Made by a program: the position numbers and the translations under genes. Positions 1 through 5,679 of a stretch of 5,878 bases of DNA are shown piece by piece. Every line of letters begins with the position of its first letter. The first letter of the stretch is position 1. The stretch covers positions 1-5,878 of the forward strand of contig JAJYPU010000114.1 in assembly GCA_021795095.1 (NCBI GenBank), written 5' to 3'. Source of the stretch: Actinomycetes bacterium. Lineage in GTDB: Bacteria; Actinomycetota; Acidimicrobiia; Acidimicrobiales; RAAP-2. The notes under the pieces were generated by a model. It was given only the letters and a program-made list of their open reading frames with translations. It was not told where the DNA came from and did not search any database.

Positions 1-509
1 CCCACGAGGAAGTAGACGCCGAGGGCGAGCAGACCCGAGACGAGCACGATGATCAACTGGGCCCAGGTGTAGTGGTTCGACCCGAGGTTGAACCCACTCG
101 GCGGCGTGGTCACGGGGAAGACGAGGTAAGTCGCGCCCCACTGGGGGGTTACCAGGACGCCGTTCTCGAGCACTTGGGAGAGGCCGATGGCCGCGATCAT
201 GAGGCTAAGAATGGCGGCGCGGCGCATGGGACGGTACACCAACTGGTTCGCGAGCATCGCGAGCCCGCCGGTGATCACCATCACGAGGACCCCGACCCAG
301 AGCACCGTCAACCACTGGCCGTGGCTGTTGCCGACGGCCACCGCGCCGAGGATCGTGTAGCTCACGAAAGCCGCGACCATGTAGAAGTCGCCGTGGGCGA
401 AGTTGATCAGGCGCAGGATGCCGTAGACCATGCTATAGCCGAGCGCGACCAGGCCGAAGAACGCGCCGAGGAAGATCCCATTACCTATTTCATTGAGTAG
501 CAGTGACAC
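1..509 (-). CDS. livH: Branched-chain amino acid (HAAT family) ABC transporter permease LivH, partial (N-terminal 169 codons)
   Basis: This is one of the two membrane permease subunits of a LivJHMGF-type ABC importer. It forms half of the translocation channel for amino acids or related solutes delivered by the extracellular binding protein. The window holds the first 169 codons of a protein that is about 290-310 residues in the family; the rest lies beyond position 1. The start is GTG at 509-507, preceded by AAGGGGA at 520-514. Residues 10-40 (NGIFLGAFFGL, then GYSMVYGILRLINFAHGDFYM) closely match E. coli LivH (GYTMVYGIIGMINFAHGEVYM, from memory). Residues 91-115 carry the next conserved block, VYRPMRRAAILSLMIAAIGLS. 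Hydrophobic stretches sit near residues 11-30, 44-60, 66-88, 97-119 and 150-169. It lies 117 bases downstream of the binding-protein gene on the same strand, the usual operon order. Identification is secure; the transported substrate is not shown by this part. Confidence 0.95.
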   Translation of the reverse strand, partial: MSLLLNEIGNGIFLGAFFGLVALGYSMVYGILRLINFAHGDFYMVAAFVSYTILGAVAVGNSHGQWLTVLWVGVLVMVITGGLAMLANQLVYRPMRRAAILSLMIAAIGLSQVLENGVLVTPQWGATYLVFPVTTPPSGFNLGSNHYTWAQLIIVLVSGLLALGVYFLV

Positions 510-513
510 TGGG

Positions 514-520
514 TCCCCTT
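514..520 (-). promoter_or_regulatory. Ribosome binding site of livH
   Basis: The minus strand reads AAGGGGA followed by CCCA and then GTG. This is a good Shine-Dalgarno match with slightly short spacing (4-5 bases). It decides the GTG at 509 as the livH start. Another GTG at 526-524 is out of frame and lies upstream of this site. Confidence 0.7.
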
Positions 521-563
521 GGTCACGGTGTTGCGAACGATTCTGTCGTTGAACCATCGACGG

Positions 564-611
564 CGGGCCCGTCGCCCAGGGGGTCGAGCGACCCTCGGGG
601 CGACGGGCCCG
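564..611 (-). terminator. Long GC-rich hairpin between livJ and livH (attenuator, mRNA stabiliser or terminator-like)
   Basis: Positions 564-577 (CGGGCCCGTCGCCC) and 598-611 form a perfect 14-bp inverted repeat around a 20-base centre. The centre can pair again: GGGTCG at 581-586 with CGACCC at 589-594. The hairpin begins 15 bases past the stop codon of the binding-protein gene and ends 54 bases before livH. No run of T follows on the minus strand, so it is not a classical intrinsic terminator. Hairpins at this place in ABC operons are known to stabilise the 3' end of the abundant binding-protein mRNA and to lower read-through to the permease genes; that role is inferred here. Confidence 0.7.
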
Positions 612-626
612 GCGCCAATCACATCA

Positions 627-1832
627 TCAAAGCTTCGGCTGTGGCTTGGCCAAGGTGTACTGACCGTTGACGACCTCTAACAGGTCCATCACCGCACCGA
701 GGCGGTTGCCGGTCTTGTCGAAGGACACCTTGCCGGTCAGACCGTTGAAGTGCAGCGTGCGAAGCCCGGCAATCACTCGCGCTGGCTTGATCGAATGAAC
801 GTGCTTGGCCGCGAGGACGAGTGCCGTGATGGCATCGTACCCGAAGGTCGAGTACGGACCAGGTGCCGACTTGAACTCCTTGTGGTAGGCGACATTGAAA
901 GCGCGGTCCGCGTGCGTGTTGAGCACGTTGCCCACACCCGAGGCCAGCGCGGCGATTGTCGCGTAGGTCCCGTTCGCGGCCGCACCCGCACCCGACAGGT
1001 ATGTCGCGTCCACCGACCCGTCAGCCACGACGAACTTCGCCGTGCCATGGGGTCCGATCACGTTGGCGGCGTTCAGCTGGGTCGCGAACTGGGCGGCCTG
1101 GGCGAAGTAACCCGACCAGTAGATCCCCGTCGCACCCGAGCTCTTGATCTGTGAGATCACGGCCGAGAAGTCGTTGCTCGTGGCGGGAATCGACTGGACG
1201 CCACCGGCAACGATCGTGCCGCCGTCAGCCGAGATGTCCTTGGCTGCGGCGTTGGCGATGGCGACGCCGAAGGACGACTGATCATCGATGATGAACACCT
1301 TCGTGATGCCCTGCTGCTTGAAGAACGCAGCGGCCTCGGCGCCGTCACCGGAACCCGACGGGTCGATCAGGAAGACGTTCTTGTACCCGCCTGTGGTCAG
1401 CTCGGGGCTGTTCGCCGCGGGCATCACGTACGGGATCCCCGCTCGCGCGATGATGGGTTCGACGGGAAGCGTCGCACCAGAGCAGTATCCCCCGACGATC
1501 GCCTGGACATTTTCTGAAACGAGTTTGTTCGCAGCGTTCACCGCGGTCCCGGCGTCACAGGCGTCGTCCTGCTCGAGCAGCTTGATCGGGTGTCCGAGAA
1601 CACCGCCGTGCTTGTTTACCTGCTGAGCCGCCATCAACTCAGCATTGAAAATCTGAGTTCCCGCCTGGGCCTCTGCTCCAGTCATCGGCATCGGCACGCC
1701 GATTAGATACGGTGACAACTTCTTCGCTGCCGCCGATGCCGGGCCGCTAGCGACCCCAGCCACAACGGTGAGCATGGTGGCAACAAGCAGACCTGAGGTC
1801 AGGACCCGCGCCTTGAAATTAGTTTTGATCAC
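627..1832 (-). CDS. livJ: ABC transporter substrate-binding protein, branched-chain amino acid type (LivJ/LivK-like, Peripla_BP_6 fold)
   Basis: This is the extracytoplasmic solute receptor that hands its ligand to the LivHM channel. The GTG start at 1832 gives 401 residues and is preceded by AGGGGGG with 5-base spacing. Residues 1-34 form a signal peptide: K3 and K7 in the n-region, a hydrophobic core LLVATMLTVVAGVASG, and a likely signal peptidase I site after ASA (32-34). No cysteine lies near the cleavage site, so there is no lipobox. The mature part aligns with E. coli LivJ throughout: GG in VNKHGGVLG, DDACDAG with Cys92 and GGYCSG with Cys117 (the LivJ Cys53-Cys78 disulfide pair), MPAANSPELT at 137-146, NDFSAVI near 220-226, and YWSGY at 238-242. 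Several pocket residues differ from LivJ, so leucine, isoleucine or valine as ligand is not assured. livH follows on the same strand. The frame stays open upstream to 1949, but that extension would put 39 residues before the signal peptide and has no ribosome site. Confidence 0.93.
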   Translation of the reverse strand: MIKTNFKARVLTSGLLVATMLTVVAGVASGPASAAAKKLSPYLIGVPMPMTGAEAQAGTQIFNAELMAAQQVNKHGGVLGHPIKLLEQDDACDAGTAVNAANKLVSENVQAIVGGYCSGATLPVEPIIARAGIPYVMPAANSPELTTGGYKNVFLIDPSGSGDGAEAAAFFKQQGITKVFIIDDQSSFGVAIANAAAKDISADGGTIVAGGVQSIPATSNDFSAVISQIKSSGATGIYWSGYFAQAAQFATQLNAANVIGPHGTAKFVVADGSVDATYLSGAGAAANGTYATIAALASGVGNVLNTHADRAFNVAYHKEFKSAPGPYSTFGYDAITALVLAAKHVHSIKPARVIAGLRTLHFNGLTGKVSFDKTGNRLGAVMDLLEVVNGQYTLAKPQPKL

Positions 1833-1837
1833 ACTTT

Positions 1838-1844
1838 CCCCCCT
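1838..1844 (-). promoter_or_regulatory. Ribosome binding site of livJ
   Basis: The minus strand reads AGGGGGG, then AAAGT, then GTG. This strong purine-rich site with 5-base spacing selects the GTG at 1832 as start, which places a well-formed signal peptide exactly at the N-terminus. Confidence 0.75.
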
Positions 1845-1900
1845 GATTGACAGACTCCGTTTGATGAAGCACTTCGGTGAACAAACCCGACGTCGCGAGT

Positions 1901-1909
1901 AACATACCA
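1901..1909 (-). promoter_or_regulatory. Candidate extended -10 promoter for the livJ-livH operon
   Basis: The minus strand carries TGGTATGTT: a TATGTT -10 hexamer (1906-1901; fits the actinobacterial TANNNT pattern) with the TGN extension just upstream. No good -35 hexamer stands 16-19 bases upstream (CTGGCG region, 1930-1923); the TGN extension could compensate for that. Transcription would begin near 1894, leaving about 60 bases of 5' leader before the livJ start. This is a motif match only. Confidence 0.35.
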
Positions 1910-1945
1910 CAGCGACTTTCGACCGCCAGGTCGCCTTGGAATATT

Positions 1946-1980
1946 TCACATATCACATTTCGGTAACCAGTCACCCGGTT
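1946..1980. promoter_or_regulatory. Repeat-bearing block between two divergent promoter candidates (possible operator)
   Basis: On the plus strand TCACAT occurs twice with a 7-base period (1946-1951 approximately, and 1953-1958) within TTTCACATATCACATTTC. It is followed at 1961-1980 by CGGTAACCAGTCACCCGGTT, which on the other strand reads as two similar units, GGTGACT and GGTTACC. The block sits between the livJ promoter candidate on one side and the DinB-family gene promoter candidate on the other, where a shared regulator could bind. No known operator consensus is matched, and short repeats like these can arise by chance. Confidence 0.25.
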
Positions 1981-1998
1981 TCTGATGAGAAATAGGCG

Positions 1999-2027
1999 TT
2001 GTGACCTGGACTTTCAATTGGCATAGT
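1999..2027 (+). promoter_or_regulatory. Candidate sigma-70-type promoter for the DinB-family gene
   Basis: TTGTGA at 1999-2004 and CATAGT at 2022-2027 are separated by exactly 17 bases, and each matches four of six consensus positions (TTGACA, TATAAT). Transcription would begin near 2034, about 70 bases before the GTG at 2106. This also argues against the longer reading frame that opens at 2001, which would begin inside the promoter. Confidence 0.4.
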
Positions 2028-2105
2028 ACGAATCACACGCCAGCCGTACGTCATGGGATATCGGGTTTCCGGCTCGACACGACGCCAGGGAGGCAGGCTG
2101 GGTGC

Positions 2106-2642
2106 GTGAACATCGACGAACACGGCCGACACGAACCGCCAGCGACCGGTGATGAGACGACGATGCTCCTCGCCTTCCTCGACTACCACCGCGAGACCTT
2201 CGCGTGGAAGTGTCGCGACCTCGACGCGCGTGGTCTCAACACGCGCCCACGCTCCTCGACGATGACCCTGGGCGGAATGATGAAACACCTCGCCCTCGTC
2301 GAGGACGCCTGGTTCTCATGTTCGTTATTTGGACATGACCGCGCCGCTCCGTGGGGCGCCGTCGACTGGAACGCTGATCCCGACTGGGAGTGGCGCTCCG
2401 CCACCGAGGACGACCCCGATGACTTGCGCGCCCTGTGGGAGGCGGCCGTCGCTCGTTCGCGGCAGCTCGTCGACGAGGTGATCGCCAACGGCGGGCTCGA
2501 CCGGCTCGCGCTTCGTCCGTGGCCCGACGGCCGCACGCCAAGCCTGCGCTGGATCCTGTTGCACATGCTCGAGGAGTACGCCCGACACAACGGCCACGCC
2601 GACCTCTTGCGCGAAGCGATCGACGGCGAAACCGGCGAATAG
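2106..2642 (+). CDS. DinB-superfamily protein, DUF664 (PF04978) type, putative thiol-linked transferase
   Basis: The 178-residue product matches the DUF664 branch of the DinB/YfiT four-helix-bundle superfamily, which is common in actinobacteria. Recognisable parts are PPATGDETTMLLAFLDYHRE (11-30), the LGGMMKHLALVEDAWF helix (55-70), and the hallmark C-terminal block SLRWILLHMLEEYARHNGHA (146-165) running into DLLREAIDGETG. His61, His161 and His164 are candidates for the metal-binding triad of the fold. Some DinB-fold relatives are metal-dependent transferases using mycothiol or bacillithiol; whether this one is active, and on what, is unknown. GTG at 2106 is preferred because it begins just before the conserved PP-x-TGDE segment and follows AGGGAGG at 2087-2093, although the 12-base spacing is long. 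ATG at 2163 would lose conserved residues, and 2001 adds 35 residues of no visible conservation. The gene stands alone: divergent from livJ and convergent with the UPF0182 gene. Confidence 0.88.
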   Translation: MNIDEHGRHEPPATGDETTMLLAFLDYHRETFAWKCRDLDARGLNTRPRSSTMTLGGMMKHLALVEDAWFSCSLFGHDRAAPWGAVDWNADPDWEWRSATEDDPDDLRALWEAAVARSRQLVDEVIANGGLDRLALRPWPDGRTPSLRWILLHMLEEYARHNGHADLLREAIDGETGE

Positions 2643-2649
2643 CCGACTA

Positions 2650-2717
2650 GGTGCCAGGGGCACGGGACGACCGAGATGGCGACTCCGGCGGACGAGTCAC
2701 GTGCCCGCCTCGGCACC
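2650..2717. terminator. Nested inverted repeats between convergent genes, possible bidirectional terminator
   Basis: Three nested pairings lie just past the DinB-family stop codon: GGTGCC (2650-2655) with GGCACC (2712-2717); GGGCACG (2658-2664) with CGTGCCC (2700-2706); and GACTC (2681-2685) with GAGTC (2694-2698). An alternative small hairpin, GTGCC-AGG-GGCAC (2651-2663), uses part of the same bases. There is no T run on either strand. The place between converging genes suits a shared terminator, but the fold is imperfect. Confidence 0.35.
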
Positions 2718-2727
2718 GACTGAGAGT

Positions 2728-2746
2728 TGGTCGACGCCGTCGATCA
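2728..2746 (-). terminator. Short hairpin overlapping the UPF0182 stop codon
   Basis: On the minus strand TGATCGAC, GGC, GTCGACCA forms a stem of seven pairs with one A-C mismatch and a 3-base loop, starting at the TGA stop itself. It lacks a T tract. It may be a weak terminator or chance pairing in GC-rich sequence. Confidence 0.25.
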
Positions 2747-5659
2747 GCCGGCGGACTTCGTCCCGGCGAGTGCCTTCTGGGCGAGCTGGAGTGCGTGGTA
2801 CATGGCGTCGACGTCGTTCTGGTACCGCCCGAGCTCGCCCGCCGAGAGGGCCGTTTGGGCGGCGGCGTAGTCGGTCGATGCCTGCTGGATGTAGTACGCG
2901 GCGCTCTGGCCAGCCTTGCCCGTGCTCGACCCGGAACCGCCGGTCGAGGGTGTCGTGATCGGCGGTGCACCGGCGACGACGTGGCCGAGCACCGCAGCGA
3001 GCGCCTCGTTCAGCGTCGGCTTGATGCTGACCTGCTGATTGAAGACCGCGATGACGTACTTCAACTGGGGCATCGAGTTGGACGTGCTCGAGACGTAGAG
3101 GGGCCGGATGTAGAGCACGCTCTGGTCGAGGGGCACCATCAGGTTGTTGCCGAGCAGGACCTGGGAGCCGTGCTGGTCGAGCAGGGTGATCGTCGAGCTG
3201 ACCCTCGAGTTCTGCTGGATCTCGGAGTCGGCCTGGACCGGACCGGTCACGAGCGAGCCCCGTGGCGTCTCATAGACGTAGAGATGCCCGTAGTTCGACG
3301 GATTGCTCGTGGCCATCATGAATGCACTCAGCCCCAGCACGGTCGACGAGTTGCCGGCCGGCACGAAGGCGACCGACTCGAGCAGTTGCTGCTGGTGGGT
3401 GCCCGGCAACGAGCCGACCTGGAAGATCGGACTCATCGGTGAGAGCGAGGACGCGACAATATTGCCCGCAGCGTTGGTCACCTGGGTCTGGGCGAGTGAC
3501 TGACTCGGCGTGCCCTCACCCGTCGTCGGCGACACCGTCCAACCGTCCGAGGCGGTGTAGAAGGCGTTGGCGTTGGTGATGTGGTAACTGCCGAGCACGG
3601 CCGCCTGCACCGAGAAGATGTCCGAGGGGTAACGCAGGTGGTTCCTGATCTCGGGGGGCATCGAGGACATCGGCTGGAACATCGTCGGGAAGGCGGCCCG
3701 ATAGGCCTGGAGGATCGGGTCGGCGGGGTCGGCCGCGTAGAACGTCATCTTGCCCGTGTAGGCGTTAACAACGACCTTGACCGAGTTGCGCACGTAGTTG
3801 AAGCTCGCGGGCAGTCCGCCCACGTTCACGTTGAGGCTCGATGCGTTCTGGCTGTAGGGGTACTGGTCGGTCGTGGTGTACCCGTCGAGCACGTACTGCA
3901 CGGAGCCGTCCGCGATCACCGCGTAGGGGTGTGAGTCAAAAGAGAGGAAGGGCGCCGCCTTCTGGGCCATGGCGAGCACGTCGCGCACAAAGATCACGCG
4001 GCTCTTGGGCGTGATCTGGTTCGAGATCAGCAAGTTGAAGTCGTTCAACCGCAGCGCGAAGGCCGCCCGGCTGAGAAAGCCGCCCACCGCCACCCCACCG
4101 GTACTCGCGTAGTGAGTCTCGACGGGTTGTCCCGCGTTCTTACCCTGGAGCACCTGGTAGTCGACCTCGGGCTGCTTGGTGTTGGCGACGACCCAGCCGG
4201 GGTCGTTGATGCCGAAGTAGATGTCGGGCTTGGTCAGCACCGGCATGCCGCCCGTCGAGGTCGGTGGCACGTTGGACACGGCGAGGTTCGGGTTGCCCGT
4301 CGCGTAGTCCACCGAGTTGGCGATCACCACAGCCGCGCCAATGCCGTGCGTGTACTGCAGGTGCAGGTTGACCCAACTCGGCGACGGCAGGTTCGCGGGG
4401 TTGAGCTGGCGCGCCCCGATCAGCACCGGCGTCAACTTGCCATTGATGAAGTACCGGTCAACCGCGAGCGTCGTGAAGGTGTAGTACGAGCGGATCGACT
4501 GACGCTTGCGCACCGTGGCGAGCGCGATGTTGTTCGCCGGGTCCCAGAGCCGGATGTTCTCGAGGGTCGGCGTCGCCGCCGCCACCTGGGCACCGCTGAT
4601 GGTGGTCGACCCGGCGAAGGATTCGTAGGTGACGTGGTTCAACCCGTAGGCCGCCCGCGTGGCCATGATGTTGCGTTGTATGTAGGGGCCCTCGAGCGAG
4701 CCCTGGGCCGGGGCGACCTTCACCGCCTGGAGGATCGTCGGGTACAGCACACCGATGATCAGCGCGACGAACATCCACAGGCCCACCGCCACGACCGGCA
4801 GCGACCAGCCCCGCGAGCGGACGTTGGCGAGCAGGATCACGGTCGCGGCGAGCGACAAGTAGAAGAGGATGGTCAGGGCGGGCATGCGCGCGTGCACGTC
4901 GGTGTATCCCGCCCCGGCGACGTAGCCGTTGGTCGAGTTGACGAGCTCCCACTTGGCGAACACGTACCCAACTGCCTTTAACAGCGCGATTCCCGCGCCG
5001 ATGACCGAGAGGTGCGCTTTCACCCGAGGGTCCACGCGCGGCGAGACCCGCACGGCGCGGATGCCGCCGTTGAGGTAGTGGAAACCCGCGGTCACGATCA
5101 GCACCACCACGAGGGCCACGAGCAACCAGGTGACGATGAACTCGAGGAACGGCAGGGTGAAGATGTAGAAGCTGATGTCCTTGTGGAAAAGCGGGTCGAC
5201 GATGTGGAAGGGCTGGCGGTGCACGAAGAGCAGGTACTTCTGCCACTCGCCGGTCGCGTTCAATCCCGCGATGATGCCCATGAAGGCCGCCACCAGGGCG
5301 TAGATGCGCGCCGCGCGCGGTCGCACCGCGTTCTGGAAACGACGGACGATCTCGTCCTCGGGCTCGAAGGTGAGGTCGCGGGCCCCGAATCGGTCCGCGA
5401 GCAGCAGGTTGCCCCAGAGCAGGCCGAAGAAGATGACCCCGAAGACGACCGCGAGGCCGACTTTGAGCGCGAACAGCGTCGTGAACACGCTGCCCAGTCC
5501 CACCGAGGAGAACCACATCTGATCGGTCCACAGCACCGCGACGCTACGCAGCGAGATAAAGCCGATGAACACGATCGCCACGAGCAGGCCGACCCAGAAG
5601 CGACGCGAGAAGCGTCCGAGACGACGGGGACGTGGCGAAACGTCGGTGGGGCTACGCAC
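2744..5659 (-). CDS. UPF0182 family membrane protein, full length
   Basis: The 971-residue product is a complete UPF0182 protein (same family as M. tuberculosis Rv0064), conserved in actinobacteria and of unestablished function. After a basic N-terminus (RPRRLGRFSRRF) come seven predicted membrane segments near residues 21-43, 58-87, 115-134, 170-194, 216-236, 260-280 and 287-311. A large domain, probably extracytoplasmic, follows. It holds the family's signature stretches: YIQRNIMATRAAYGL (326-340), NIRLWDP (368-374), LQYTHGIG (434-441), PFLSFDSHPYAVIADG (570-585), YTTTDQYPYSQN (594-605), NYVRNSVKVVVNAYTG (621-636) and HLRYPSDIFSVQA (674-686). A Gly/Ser/Thr-rich linker (about 898-916) leads to a C-terminal amphipathic helix, possibly coiled coil (919-965). 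No catalytic motif is recognised. The GTG at 5659 has only a weak AGG eight bases upstream. A TAGGCT box there could instead make the mRNA leaderless. The start lies 20 bases after an upstream same-strand gene, so co-transcription is also possible. Confidence 0.95.
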   Translation of the reverse strand: MRSPTDVSPRPRRLGRFSRRFWVGLLVAIVFIGFISLRSVAVLWTDQMWFSSVGLGSVFTTLFALKVGLAVVFGVIFFGLLWGNLLLADRFGARDLTFEPEDEIVRRFQNAVRPRAARIYALVAAFMGIIAGLNATGEWQKYLLFVHRQPFHIVDPLFHKDISFYIFTLPFLEFIVTWLLVALVVVLIVTAGFHYLNGGIRAVRVSPRVDPRVKAHLSVIGAGIALLKAVGYVFAKWELVNSTNGYVAGAGYTDVHARMPALTILFYLSLAATVILLANVRSRGWSLPVVAVGLWMFVALIIGVLYPTILQAVKVAPAQGSLEGPYIQRNIMATRAAYGLNHVTYESFAGSTTISGAQVAAATPTLENIRLWDPANNIALATVRKRQSIRSYYTFTTLAVDRYFINGKLTPVLIGARQLNPANLPSPSWVNLHLQYTHGIGAAVVIANSVDYATGNPNLAVSNVPPTSTGGMPVLTKPDIYFGINDPGWVVANTKQPEVDYQVLQGKNAGQPVETHYASTGGVAVGGFLSRAAFALRLNDFNLLISNQITPKSRVIFVRDVLAMAQKAAPFLSFDSHPYAVIADGSVQYVLDGYTTTDQYPYSQNASSLNVNVGGLPASFNYVRNSVKVVVNAYTGKMTFYAADPADPILQAYRAAFPTMFQPMSSMPPEIRNHLRYPSDIFSVQAAVLGSYHITNANAFYTASDGWTVSPTTGEGTPSQSLAQTQVTNAAGNIVASSLSPMSPIFQVGSLPGTHQQQLLESVAFVPAGNSSTVLGLSAFMMATSNPSNYGHLYVYETPRGSLVTGPVQADSEIQQNSRVSSTITLLDQHGSQVLLGNNLMVPLDQSVLYIRPLYVSSTSNSMPQLKYVIAVFNQQVSIKPTLNEALAAVLGHVVAGAPPITTPSTGGSGSSTGKAGQSAAYYIQQASTDYAAAQTALSAGELGRYQNDVDAMYHALQLAQKALAGTKSAG

Positions 5660-5665
5660 GCTGCG

Positions 5666-5671
5666 AGCCTA
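5666..5671 (-). promoter_or_regulatory. Candidate -10 box placing the UPF0182 start at +1 (leaderless mRNA)
   Basis: The minus strand reads TAGGCT, six bases, then the GTG start. The hexamer fits the actinobacterial TANNNT -10 pattern, and the 6-base gap would put the first transcribed base on the start codon. No convincing -35 is seen (GTGGTG at 5694-5689 with a 17-base spacer). The same bases include AGG, which could serve as a minimal ribosome site. Confidence 0.3.
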
Positions 5672-5679
5672 GGCCGTTT

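Noticed and set aside
72..500. Plus-strand open frame of about 142 residues over livH
   Set aside because: The minus strand here encodes unmistakable LivH sequence; the plus frame is low-complexity Asp/Glu/His/Arg-rich antisense.
1833..1949. N-terminal extension of the binding protein to an upstream ATG at 1949
   Set aside because: It would put 39 basic, Cys-containing residues ahead of a complete signal peptide. The GTG at 1832 has a strong ribosome site, and a promoter candidate lies inside the extension.
1945..1960. Possible CRP-type site (TGTGA-N6-TCACA) near TTCACATATCACATTT
   Set aside because: The two TCACA units are direct, not inverted, so they do not form the palindrome such a site needs.
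2001..2105. N-terminal extension of the DinB-family protein to position 2001
   Set aside because: The added 35 residues show no family similarity, and the region carries a better promoter match (TTGTGA, 17 bases, CATAGT).
4112..4981. Long open frame on the plus strand (about 289 residues) opposite the UPF0182 gene
   Set aside because: It is rich in Arg, His, Val, Gly and Asp in the way antisense frames of GC-rich genes are, shows no domain, and lies entirely over a strongly conserved gene.
4458..5531. Minus-strand open frame of about 357 residues inside UPF0182 in another frame
   Set aside because: It is an Arg/Pro/Gly/His-rich frame-shifted shadow of the UPF0182 membrane region, with no independent start signal or motif.
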